64,000 nucleotides of DNA from a bacterium. Lineage in GTDB: Bacteria; Ratteibacteria; UBA8468; B48-G9; DTJG01. The stretch covers positions 39,056-103,055 of the forward strand of contig JAJYYV010000003.1 of the NCBI GenBank assembly GCA_021800535.1. Reading direction: 5' to 3'. Of this stretch, positions 8,120 to 16,580 are shown in pieces (positions within the stretch are counted from its first letter, which is position 1; each line of letters begins with the position of its first letter). Made by a program: the position numbers and the translations under genes. Below the pieces are notes generated by a model, which made no database searches, was not told the DNA's origin, and saw nothing but the letters and a program-made list of their open reading frames with translations.

Positions 8120-9470
8120 TCAATAGGAACAAAAAGGGGGTTTGGTGGTAACACAGTGATTTTGACAGAATTGGAGCAGAATAGTTCACTTCTATCTAAA
8201 GGTTTTCGAGATTTTTGTTCTTCATTCCAATCTATGAAACGTTTGAAATAAATAAACTGTAAATAATAGTTACCTGGATGCCATCCATCTGTGGGGAAAG
8301 AAAAATCTGTGCCGACATAGCCGTCATGCGGAATGAATGTAGCAGGCATTCCCCCTATGAAGGAACCTCCACGAAATGCGATGAGGTCAAGGAGATATTT
8401 TTTTTTGCTGTCATAAAGAGCTAATTGGCCAGGCAAAGCAGTCTGCATATCAAAAAATGGATTATAGAATAACCCCCCATCTCCACCATTTGAATAAAAT
8501 CGTATGTCAACAGAAACCCAGCCTCCATTTCTAACGGATAACGGTGTAACTGTTAATTTAGAATAAGAGTGATAAGGCCCATTAACTAAATCATGTTTTT
8601 CCACAAATGGGAAATGATAAGTGTCAGCATCGGGTTGGACTATATTGTTTTTATCAGCAATGGCATAAAGGCCAACATTGCATGCTACATATATTGTTTT
8701 GTTAGGTCCAATAACCGGAGATGATTCATAGTTACATGGAGAAAGAAAAAATTTCCATTTTAAGGTTCCATCAGGTTTAATAGCATAAAGATAGCCTTTT
8801 ATTGTATAAACATATATTACTCTCTGAGCATCAATTGCCGAAGCCGCTTCAGCAGGTCCATCTATTTTATATTTCCATTTCAAAATTCCATCAGAATTTA
8901 TTGCATATAAATAATCTTTATTACTAACATAAACGGTTCCATCTTTACCAATTGTCGTTTGGCCTAAATAAATACCCTGTTTAGAGCTTATTATAAATTT
9001 AAACTTATATTTTCCATTAGATTTTATTGCATACAAAGTAATACGACTAACAAAATATATTGTTCCATTTGTTCCTATAGAAGGAGATGTCCGGCCATAA
9101 TTTAAAAAATCATTAGTATCTAATTTAAATTTTATAGTTCCATTAGGATTAAGAGCATAAATGGTAGGATAAATAGTAGGTAATGTTTTATTATATTTTG
9201 GGGAAAAATAACTAATAATGCCATCAGAAGTAAAATAAATTGTACCATTGGGGCCAATACTGCAAGATGGAGACGATATACTTATATTATATTGATAATA
9301 GTGCCATAAAATAACTGGGTTGTTGGGGCCATTATATATATTATTATACTAATATGTTCTGCTGGTATGTTCAGCATTTTGCATATACATTGGCCATGGG
9401 GCAATTCCTTGAGCAGCGCAACCTGTTAATATAACTGATAAAACAAAATATAACTCTCCGTGAATTGTTT
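8107..9470 (-). pseudogene. PQQ-like beta-propeller lipoprotein with in-frame amber codon
   Basis: The open frame without an ATG runs from 9348 to 8107. It contains PQQ/WD-type blades such as GPNGTIYFTSDG, GTNGTIYFVSRITLYAIKSNG, GKDGTVYVSNKDYLYAINSDG and GPNKTIYVACNVGLYAI, then a beta-rich C-terminal domain. Upstream of a TAG at 9351-9349 the same frame continues with a lipoprotein signal (FVLSVILTGC, Cys codon near 9420) and PWPMYMQNAEHTSRT, a sequence typical of the start of such propeller lipoproteins. The start region also lacks a good start codon. I read it as one lipoprotein gene inactivated by the amber codon and start decay; a shorter protein from the TTG at 9036 (309 residues) is possible but unlikely to be exported. 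Confidence 0.65.
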
Positions 9471-9772
9471 TTCTCTGTGCCGAAGAAGAATTTCAGCAGG
9501 ATTCTGTTGAAAATAAGTTGATTTATCAATTTTAAACTATATTGTGCTTTTAATATGAAATCTGCTATATCAAACCTGACGGATACCTTTTTCTAAGTTT
9601 TGAAAGACATTTTATTACCAAAAACGATATCTGTCCAATTAAAATTCTTTATAAAATTGCTGGTAAAAAATAGTTTTTTCTGTCATACTTTTTATCTCTT
9701 GTTTTCTGATTTTATAAAAGATTTAATAGAAATCGGCTGGATTTTATTAATACAATACTTGGTTGTAGAAAT
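9471..9772. other. Intergenic region with degenerate leader repeat
   Basis: No gene is seen. The segment 9590-9710 resembles 3805-3935 (ATTACCAAAA, TCTGTCC and TTTTTTCTGTCATA elements in the same order). It lies between the divergent propeller pseudogene and hicB. Confidence 0.4.
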
Positions 9773-9800
9773 TTGACTTCTAATGTAGGTTTGCTATAAT
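9773..9800 (+). promoter_or_regulatory. Promoter of hicB, leaderless
   Basis: TTGACT (9773-9778), a 16-nt spacer and a perfect TATAAT (9795-9800) are followed by only 6 nt before the hicB ATG at 9807. Transcription would start at or next to the A of the ATG, and no Shine-Dalgarno is present. Confidence 0.75.
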
Positions 9801-9806
9801 GAAAAT

Positions 9807-10025
9807 ATGAAAACATTTACTGCTTATATGGAGTGGGATTCGGAATCAAAGCTTTATGTTGGTATTATTCCAGGCATACCTGGGGCTCATACTCAGGCGG
9901 CAACATTAGATGAATTACATAAAAATCTTCAAGAAGTGTTTCAATTGTGTCTTGAGGAACTTAGAGAATCTATAGAAGACCTTCCTCAATTTGTAGGTCT
10001 TCAGCAGATTGAGGTTCCAGTATGA
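9807..10025 (+). CDS. hicB: HicB-family antitoxin
   Basis: The 72-residue protein has the HicB beta-strand start (FTAYMEWDSESKLYVGIIPG), the IPGAHTQAATLDEL turn and the helix HKNLQEVFQLCLEEL, all typical of small HicB antitoxins without a separate DNA-binding domain. It overlaps hicA by 4 nt. HicB normally neutralises the HicA mRNA interferase and may autoregulate the operon. Because hicA here is frameshifted, the antitoxin may be an orphan. Confidence 0.88.
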   Translation: MKTFTAYMEWDSESKLYVGIIPGIPGAHTQAATLDELHKNLQEVFQLCLEELRESIEDLPQFVGLQQIEVPV

Positions 10026-10256
10026 GTCGTTTACCCATCGTTAATTTTAAAACGATGGAAAAGGTACTTCTTTCTTTAGGATTCATACCTATTAGACAAA
10101 AGGGAAGTCATGTATTCTATAGGCATTCTGATGGAAGAACAACTACTTCTGTTAAACCATCTTGGAAGGGACATTTCTCGCTTTTTAACCAGAGAAATTC
10201 TTCGTGAAATTGATATTACCCCAGAAAAATTTATTGAGATACTAAAAAATATTTAA
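10022..10256 (+). pseudogene. hicA: HicA toxin, frameshifted
   Basis: The first 47 codons (LGFIPIRQKGSHVFYRH, containing the GSH motif with the catalytic His, then SDGRTTT) are typical HicA double-stranded RNA-binding fold. The frame then runs into a nonsense tail ending at 10207. In the +1 frame the family C terminus is intact: NHLGRDISRFLTREILREID, then ITPEKFIEILKNI, ending at TAA 10254-10256. A single-nucleotide insertion or two-nucleotide loss near 10145-10160 therefore breaks the gene; a sequencing error or a programmed frameshift is the alternative. Confidence 0.8.
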
Positions 10257-10267
10257 TTTTACTAAGG

Positions 10268-10306
10268 TTTTGAATCCATCGCGTCTGCCATTTCACCACT
10301 CCGACA
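10268..10306 (-). repeat. Partial tRNA-Leu copy (5' half), probable attachment-site remnant
   Basis: These 39 nt match 128-166, the 5' half of the intact tRNA-Leu, with two differences (10274 and 10304, both G to A on the plus strand). The copy is in the same orientation and ends inside the anticodon loop. It carries acceptor 5' strand, D arm and the 5' anticodon arm, but no 3' half follows. A break in the anticodon loop is where many tyrosine integrases recombine. The copy sits 33 nt beyond the 3' end of the phosphomannomutase gene. Confidence 0.85.
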
Positions 10307-10338
10307 ATTCTTAATCTGTTTTTGAGGGGGGGATATAT

Positions 10339-11694
10339 CTATTTATTTATAAATTCTTTTACTGTTTTGATAAATTCAGGTTCTATTTTCTGGAGGGATT
10401 CTTCAGTATATCCCTCTACTCTTACAACCAGGGCTGGTTGAGTATTTGATGCTCTTACAAGTGCCCAGCCATCATTAAAATAGACTTTTACCCCATCTAT
10501 ATCAGAAATAGGATACTGGGTTTTATAAAATTTTTTTAAATTTTCAACGATATTAAATTTTTTTTCATCAGGGACTTCAATTCTCATTTCTTCACTTGCA
10601 TAATATTGTTTTACATCTTTTAAAAGCTGGTTTAAGGTTAAACCTGTTTCATCCATAATTCTTAAAAGTCTCAAGGCTGTATATGTTCCATCATCATAGC
10701 CAAAATATTCATCTGCAAAATACAAATGTCCTGATAATTCTCCGGCAAGTGGAGAATTTTCCTGTAACATTTTATCTTCTATAAGGGAATGCCCTGTTTT
10801 CCACATAATAGGTATCCCGTTGTTTTCTTTTATGGAATCTTCTAATGCTTTTGTGCACTTTACATCAAATATTATTTTAGAACCAGGTCTTTTTTCCAAT
10901 AAGGCTTTACTGAAAATAATTAATAACTGGTCTCCCCATAGAATTTTTCCATCTTCTGTTATAGCGGCAAATCTGTCTCCATCCGCATCAAGAGCAAAAC
11001 CTGCATCTAATTTTTCTTTTTTTACAATACCTATAAGGTCTTTTAAGTTTTCTGCAACAGCAGGGTCAGGCATATGATGTGGAAAAGTTCCATCACTTTG
11101 TAAATAAAGCCCATGATAAGAAATCTTTAGTGTGTTAAAAATTTTTGAGATTAAAGGTCCAACAACTCCATTTCCTGTATCAAGTCCTATTCTCCATTGT
11201 TTTTTAAAAGAGAAGTTTTCCTGCATAAAGGTAATATAATCTGGTTGAAAATCCTGTTGATGTTTTTCCCCTTTTCCTGAAATAAAATTTTCTGATTCCA
11301 TAATATCGGCTAATTGCAATATTTGTGCCCCATAAAGACTTTTATCCCCTATTACAACCTTGAATCCATTAAATTGAGGAGGGTTATGGCTTGCTGTTAC
11401 AACCACTCCAGCATCAAAATTACCGGTTTTTCTGGCAAAATATAATACAGGTGTAGGTGTAATTCCTATGTCTGTAACAATTTTTCCTGAATCAACAAGG
11501 CCTTTAATAAGATTTTCTTTATATGAGGGGGTGGAGGTTCTATTATCTCCGGCAACAGCAATGGTTTTTGCATTATATTTCTGAATATAGGATGCTATTG
11601 CCCTGCCAAGAAAATATGCAAAATTATTATCAATATCTTTTCCCACAACACCTCTTATATCATACTCTCTGAATATAAGTTTATTAATTTTCAT
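10339..11694 (-). CDS. Phosphomannomutase/phosphoglucomutase
   Basis: This alpha-D-phosphohexomutase (451 residues from 11694) interconverts hexose-1- and hexose-6-phosphates. It shows FREYDIRGVVG at the N terminus, the phosphoserine loop TASHNPPQFNGFK near residue 100, the metal loop DADGDR near 240, the sugar-binding GELSGH near 315 and the phosphate loop RASNTQPALVVRVEG at the end. The start at 11694 has a GAGGAG site and an ATGA overlap with rsfS; an upstream in-frame start at 11739 is less likely. In this operon it probably links glucose-6-phosphate to glucose-1-phosphate for GlgC. Confidence 0.93.
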   Translation of the reverse strand: MKINKLIFREYDIRGVVGKDIDNNFAYFLGRAIASYIQKYNAKTIAVAGDNRTSTPSYKENLIKGLVDSGKIVTDIGITPTPVLYFARKTGNFDAGVVVTASHNPPQFNGFKVVIGDKSLYGAQILQLADIMESENFISGKGEKHQQDFQPDYITFMQENFSFKKQWRIGLDTGNGVVGPLISKIFNTLKISYHGLYLQSDGTFPHHMPDPAVAENLKDLIGIVKKEKLDAGFALDADGDRFAAITEDGKILWGDQLLIIFSKALLEKRPGSKIIFDVKCTKALEDSIKENNGIPIMWKTGHSLIEDKMLQENSPLAGELSGHLYFADEYFGYDDGTYTALRLLRIMDETGLTLNQLLKDVKQYYASEEMRIEVPDEKKFNIVENLKKFYKTQYPISDIDGVKVYFNDGWALVRASNTQPALVVRVEGYTEESLQKIEPEFIKTVKEFINK

Positions 11695-12044
11695 AATATT
11701 TTCTCCTCGGTTATTTTTATTTCTCTGGCATCTGCCCACAATTTTTCCAAGTTATAAAATAGTCTTGCTTCAGAAAGAAATATATGGATAATAATATCTT
11801 GAAAATCAATTAAAATCCAGTTACTGGAAGATGTTCCTTCTATGGATAAAGGCTTTTCATCAAAATTTTCAATAATACTATCCAGTAGGGCTTTTGCCTG
11901 AACAGAACTTTGTGCAGATGTAATAATAAAATAATCTGTTATCCATGTAATATTTCGGACATCAAGAATTTTGGTTTCTACTGCTTGTTTTTCTTCAAGA
12001 ATTTTTACTAAAGTTAGTATTTTTTTATTAATATGTACCTCCAT
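11691..12044 (-). CDS. rsfS: Ribosomal silencing factor RsfS
   Basis: The 117-residue protein matches RsfS: EEKQAVETKILDVRNITWITDYFIITSAQS, then the conserved SSSNWILIDFQDIIIHIF and a tail with YNLEKLWADA. It binds uL14 and blocks subunit joining when nutrients are scarce. The first ATG is at 12044; a longer TTG-initiated form (12080) would overlap the preceding gene. Its 3' end overlaps the phosphomannomutase start. Placement inside a glycogen operon is unusual but plausible, because both respond to starvation. Confidence 0.88.
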   Translation of the reverse strand: MEVHINKKILTLVKILEEKQAVETKILDVRNITWITDYFIITSAQSSVQAKALLDSIIENFDEKPLSIEGTSSSNWILIDFQDIIIHIFLSEARLFYNLEKLWADAREIKITEEKIL

Positions 12045-12067
12045 GTTTATAATTGTTCCATTATTTA

Positions 12068-14059
12068 TTATACATACCAATCAGAACTAAAGTCTTCAAT
12101 TTTAAATGAAAAATAGCCTGATGGTGGAAACTGAAATGTTTGTTGATTTTCAGAAAAAAGGTTTATTCTGAAAAAGATTGTTTTTTCATCTTTTATTTTT
12201 TCAAGCGGTACTTTTAATTCAAAAATTTTATCAAAAGCATATTCAGAAAAAGAATATTTTTCATTTGTTAAATGGATTTCATAAATGACCGGAGGCTCTT
12301 TTTTAAATTCTATTTTCAGCATACCTTTAAAAGATATAAAATCAATTCTTAAGAAAAAATATGACTGGTTGTATCCATAGAAAATTTTTTTTAATGGAAG
12401 ATTTACAGGTTGAAATGTAAGCCAGAGTTTATCAGGACTTATTTCACTGGAGCCTTGCCATTCAAAAAAGTCTGTTATTTGTCCATCAATAACAGGATTA
12501 ATATAACCGGTTGGGTCAGGGAAAGAAAGTTCCTCCGTATTATTTCCTAATAAATCTTTTATATCTATATCCTTTTCTCTGCCAATTAATTGATAAAATT
12601 TATTAATGCTATCTATAAATAAAGAATAAAATTTTCTTTTTACAGATATGTCTGCCGGCAGACTCATCCACCAGAAAAAATCACTGCTTTCTGCAAAAAG
12701 CAATAATTCATAAGGGTTCTGATTATATTTAATATTTTCATTTTCTATCTCTTTCCATGTTTTTCTTGCTTCTGATAATATTTCCCATCCTTTGTTTGCA
12801 TCTTTTTGCCCAATCCAATTATCAAAGTTATGTCCCATCCATGTTCCAGGGATAAAGAAAGAAAGATTGTTTTTTGGTATATCAAGGGAAAGACTTTCAG
12901 AAAATGTAAGGGTTTTTATCTGACTGTTTGATGTTAATCCCTTGTAAAATTCAGGTAAAAAAGTTTGTCCTTCTTCTGTATACCATTCCCACGGATTTTC
13001 TCCATCAAGTATGATAGGTAAAACTATATTGGAGTTTTTATAAAAATTTGCTATTTTGTTTATGAAATCTTCAGCTGCTTTTTTTTCATCCCATTTCTGG
13101 TAATTAAAACCTATTAAATCTGAAAATTCTCTATCACGAAAAAATATTCCAATCTTATTTTTCCATAAATAAATATTTTTAAATTCTTCTTTTCCTTTTA
13201 TTCCTGTTATTTTGGAAAGAAGGTAATTATCAGTAGCTATCCATTTTAGGCCACTATCTGTAAATATATCCAAGATTTCACTGCTGACGGATCCTTCTGC
13301 CGGCCACATTCCTTTTACATCTTTTTTAAATAGGTTTTGATAAAAATTTATAGATTTTTGTACTTGTATTTTTGCATCATCAGGATAAGAATAGTCAATA
13401 TCAGGGATAGGCAATGATGTTTCTGTTTGTTTCGCGCATTTTATATTATAGACAAGAGGCAGTATAGGATGATAAAAAGGTGTTGTGCTGATTTCAATTT
13501 GCCCTTTTTTCTGAAGATTTTTATATTTTTCAATTACAGAGATAAATATATTTTTTTCATTTTCTATAATAAGATTTATATCATTTTCGTTAAATCCGAT
13601 TCCTTTATAAAAAAGAGAGGAAATATCTTTATTGTTGTTGACATAAAATGGATGAAAACAAAAAAGATGCAGCCACACTTTTAAGTCAGAAAGTTCTTTT
13701 TCTTTTATGGTTGGGTCATCTAATTTTTGATAAAGTCTATTTGGAATATTATATTTTGATTTTATTTGTGAGGGAATTTCATTCCAGAAGAATTTTATCT
13801 GTTCTTTTTCAATCTGGTTTGTTAGTATTGCCTGAAAATTATCTTTAATTTTATTCTTGGATATTCCATCTATCTGCTGTAAAAGTGTTGCAGTTAGATT
13901 ACATGTGACTTTTACCTGGGGAAAATGTTCTAAATACATTGCCATAGGATAATAATTATAAAGTGTACGGAAGGTAATAATAGAAGTATTTAATGTATCA
14001 GAAAACAGGTCAATATATAAAGGTTGATGAAAATGCCATAATATATTTAAATATGTCAT
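12068..14059 (-). CDS. GH57 family glucanase/glucanotransferase
   Basis: This 663-residue enzyme belongs to glycoside hydrolase family 57. Motifs in order are HFHQPLY (residues 9-15), a GMWPAEGSVS block near 250 containing the nucleophile Glu, ATDNYLLSK, and IILDGENPWEWY near 350 with the acid/base Asp. The catalytic barrel is followed by a C-terminal beta-rich domain. It acts on alpha-1,4-glucans as an amylase or glucanotransferase. It is 4 nt from glgA, so glycogen remodelling is the likely job. No signal peptide is seen, consistent with a cytoplasmic enzyme. Confidence 0.88.
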   Translation of the reverse strand: MTYLNILWHFHQPLYIDLFSDTLNTSIITFRTLYNYYPMAMYLEHFPQVKVTCNLTATLLQQIDGISKNKIKDNFQAILTNQIEKEQIKFFWNEIPSQIKSKYNIPNRLYQKLDDPTIKEKELSDLKVWLHLFCFHPFYVNNNKDISSLFYKGIGFNENDINLIIENEKNIFISVIEKYKNLQKKGQIEISTTPFYHPILPLVYNIKCAKQTETSLPIPDIDYSYPDDAKIQVQKSINFYQNLFKKDVKGMWPAEGSVSSEILDIFTDSGLKWIATDNYLLSKITGIKGKEEFKNIYLWKNKIGIFFRDREFSDLIGFNYQKWDEKKAAEDFINKIANFYKNSNIVLPIILDGENPWEWYTEEGQTFLPEFYKGLTSNSQIKTLTFSESLSLDIPKNNLSFFIPGTWMGHNFDNWIGQKDANKGWEILSEARKTWKEIENENIKYNQNPYELLLFAESSDFFWWMSLPADISVKRKFYSLFIDSINKFYQLIGREKDIDIKDLLGNNTEELSFPDPTGYINPVIDGQITDFFEWQGSSEISPDKLWLTFQPVNLPLKKIFYGYNQSYFFLRIDFISFKGMLKIEFKKEPPVIYEIHLTNEKYSFSEYAFDKIFELKVPLEKIKDEKTIFFRINLFSENQQTFQFPPSGYFSFKIEDFSSDWYV

Positions 14060-14063
14060 TTTT

Positions 14064-15497
14064 TTACAGAGTTAATGCTTTTTGATATAACTGCCAGTAT
14101 TGTTTAATAGACTGGTTCCATGAAAAATCCTGTTTTTTTGCGTTTGTGAATAATAATTCCATATCTTGTTGTTGTGTATATAAGTCAATTGCCCTTTGAA
14201 TAGCCTTTTGTAATTCAGAAGCATTATCTTCTTCAAATACGATACCCCATCCATTTTTATCTTCCTGACTGAAATCTTTTACAGTATCTGTAAGTCCGCC
14301 TGTTTTTCGGACAATTGGGATAGTTCCATATTTCATACTTATAAGCTGACCTAAGCCACAGGGTTCAAATCTTGAGGGCATCAGAAAGAAATCACTTCCT
14401 GCATAAATTTGATGGGCAAAAGTCTCATTGAATTGTAAAGTTATAGAGATATTTCCCGGATATTTTCGGGCTATTTCTTTTAATTGAGTTTCATAATTTG
14501 CTTCTCCTGTTCCTAAAACTACAAGCTGAAATTTTTCTTTATCAATTATATTTTTTATGGCTTCTACAATTAAATCTGTTCCTTTCTGTTGAACAAGTCT
14601 TCCTACAAAACCAAAAAGTGGTATTTTTTCATCCACTAAAAGATTTAATTTTTTCTGAAGGGTTTTTTTATTTTCTATTTTTATTTTTCGGGTTTTATAT
14701 TTTTTTGTGATAAACGGGTCAAACATTGGATTCCAGATCTGATAGTCAATACCATTGATAATTCCATATACAAATTCTTTTTTTTCTGAAAGAAGACCTT
14801 CAAGACCGCATCCATATTCCGGAGTAAGGATTTCTTTTGCGTATGTAGGACTTACTGTATTGGTTATTGCACTATGGATAATCCCTGCTTTCATCAGATT
14901 TATATTTCCATAAAATTCTAATTCTTTCATATTAAAATATTTCCAATCAAGTCCTAAAAGAGGAAATTTTTCTTTTGAGAAAACTCCCTGATATGCAAGA
15001 TTATGGATTGTAAAAATAGATTTTGAATTAAAGTCTTTATAAAATTCATTTAAATAAAGAGGTAAAAGAGCTGTTTGCCAGTCATGACAATGGAATATAT
15101 CAAATTGCAGGCTATTAATTTTACAGGCTTCTAAAACCCCTTTGCAAAAAAAAGAAAATCTTTCCAGATTGTCCGGATAATCAATCCCATTTTCTCCATA
15201 AGGGTGTTGTCTATTGAAATAATGTTCATTATCAATTAAATAGATATTTGGGTATTTTGCGTCTATTGATTTTAAAAAGGATGCTGTTTCTTTTTTCCCT
15301 GTGGAAAATGGAATATTAAAATCAGATATTTTTTCGATTTTTAAAGATTTTTTTATTTGCGGAAATGCCGGCATAAAAGCGCTTACTTGGTAATATTGGT
15401 TTAATTTTTTATAAAGGGCGCCAACAACATCAGCAAGTCCTCCTACTTTTATTAGAGGAAACATTTCACAACTGACAATTGCTATTTTTTTATCCAT
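14064..15497 (-). CDS. glgA: Glycogen (starch) synthase
   Basis: This 477-residue GT5 glycosyltransferase extends alpha-1,4-glucan from ADP-glucose. Visible are the N-terminal KVGGLADVVGAL loop, HCHDWQTALLPLY, FTIHNLAYQG, INGIDYQIWNP, GFVGRLVQQKGTDL and the C-terminal MPSRFEPCGLGQLISMKYGT donor-site motif with its Glu. The length is typical of bacterial GlgA. It lies in the minus-strand operon downstream of glgC and galT. Confidence 0.96.
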   Translation of the reverse strand: MDKKIAIVSCEMFPLIKVGGLADVVGALYKKLNQYYQVSAFMPAFPQIKKSLKIEKISDFNIPFSTGKKETASFLKSIDAKYPNIYLIDNEHYFNRQHPYGENGIDYPDNLERFSFFCKGVLEACKINSLQFDIFHCHDWQTALLPLYLNEFYKDFNSKSIFTIHNLAYQGVFSKEKFPLLGLDWKYFNMKELEFYGNINLMKAGIIHSAITNTVSPTYAKEILTPEYGCGLEGLLSEKKEFVYGIINGIDYQIWNPMFDPFITKKYKTRKIKIENKKTLQKKLNLLVDEKIPLFGFVGRLVQQKGTDLIVEAIKNIIDKEKFQLVVLGTGEANYETQLKEIARKYPGNISITLQFNETFAHQIYAGSDFFLMPSRFEPCGLGQLISMKYGTIPIVRKTGGLTDTVKDFSQEDKNGWGIVFEEDNASELQKAIQRAIDLYTQQQDMELLFTNAKKQDFSWNQSIKQYWQLYQKALTL

Positions 15498-15539
15498 TTT
15501 TTTATTCCTTTCGTTTTTTATTAAGAGATAGGGAAATTC

Positions 15540-16568
15540 TTATACATTTATTTCTCTTAAAAATTTTGCTGCGTCTTCAGGCATAGTGGGATTTATATAA
15601 AAGCCTGTTCCCCATTCAAATCCACCAAGGTTTGTTACCCTTGGTATAATCTCAAGATGCCAATGATAATCTTTATCAATTGTTTGCCAGTACCCGGGTC
15701 TTAAAAATCTGTTTGGGGATGAATGAAAAGCAAAGTTATAAGGCGGTTTTTTTAGTGCTATACTTAGCTTTTTAAGAACAAGCCTTAATATATCAGCAAA
15801 ATTTTTTCTTTCTTTATCATTCATTTTATCAAAGTCAGGGTTATGGTTTAGAGGAAGAATCCATATTTCAAAGGGTGTCATAGAAGCAAAAGGTGCAATT
15901 GCAATAAAATCCTGATTGGTTGTTATAATTCTTTCCTGTTTTTCTGTTTCAGTGTCTATTATATCACAGAAAATACATCTTTCTTTATATTCATAATATT
16001 CTCTGGAACCGGCTAATTCTTCTTTTACTCTTTTAGGGGTTACCGGCGTTGCTATAATCTGGGAATGTGAATGATGTAAAGAGGCTCCTGCTTCTTTACC
16101 AAAATTTTTAAATATTACTGCATACTTAAAACGTGAATCCTTTTTTAAATCCAAACTTCTTTCCTGGTATGTGCTTATAACTTTTACAAGGTGTTCAGCA
16201 GGATAGTCTTCCATCTGGTCTTTGTGGGAAGGAGTTTCTATAACTATTTCATGTGCCCCGATACCATTCATAGAATCAAATGGTCCTATTCCTTTTTTTC
16301 CTAAAGGACCTTCTATCCTTAATGCAGGATATTTATTTGATACAACCCTTACATCCCAGCCGGGAGTGTTTGGTAATGTTTGAGGGTTTCTTACAGCATA
16401 TATTTCAGGAGGGGTTTTGTCTTCATTTCCTTCATCAAAAGGACAAAATTTATTATTATCTTCTTCTGAATCTTCCTTTATTTCTCTAAAATCTGTAGGC
16501 CGCAATTGTCTTTCTGTAGAGATTATTATCCATCTCCCGGTTACAGGGTCTTTTCTTAATTGTGGCAT
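15540..16568 (-). CDS. galT: Galactose-1-phosphate uridylyltransferase
   Basis: This 342-residue HIT-superfamily nucleotidyltransferase has the active-site HHSHSQ motif near residue 175, WHLEIIPR near the C terminus, and a second Cys pair in RCIFCDI. In the first zinc site the usual CPFC is CPFDEGNE, so one cysteine is replaced by Asp. It lies between glgC and glgA, so it may feed galactose into glucose-1-phosphate and glycogen, or act as a broader sugar-1-phosphate nucleotidyltransferase. Confidence 0.88.
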   Translation of the reverse strand: MPQLRKDPVTGRWIIISTERQLRPTDFREIKEDSEEDNNKFCPFDEGNEDKTPPEIYAVRNPQTLPNTPGWDVRVVSNKYPALRIEGPLGKKGIGPFDSMNGIGAHEIVIETPSHKDQMEDYPAEHLVKVISTYQERSLDLKKDSRFKYAVIFKNFGKEAGASLHHSHSQIIATPVTPKRVKEELAGSREYYEYKERCIFCDIIDTETEKQERIITTNQDFIAIAPFASMTPFEIWILPLNHNPDFDKMNDKERKNFADILRLVLKKLSIALKKPPYNFAFHSSPNRFLRPGYWQTIDKDYHWHLEIIPRVTNLGGFEWGTGFYINPTMPEDAAKFLREINV

Positions 16569-16580
16569 TGTCCTCCTTTT

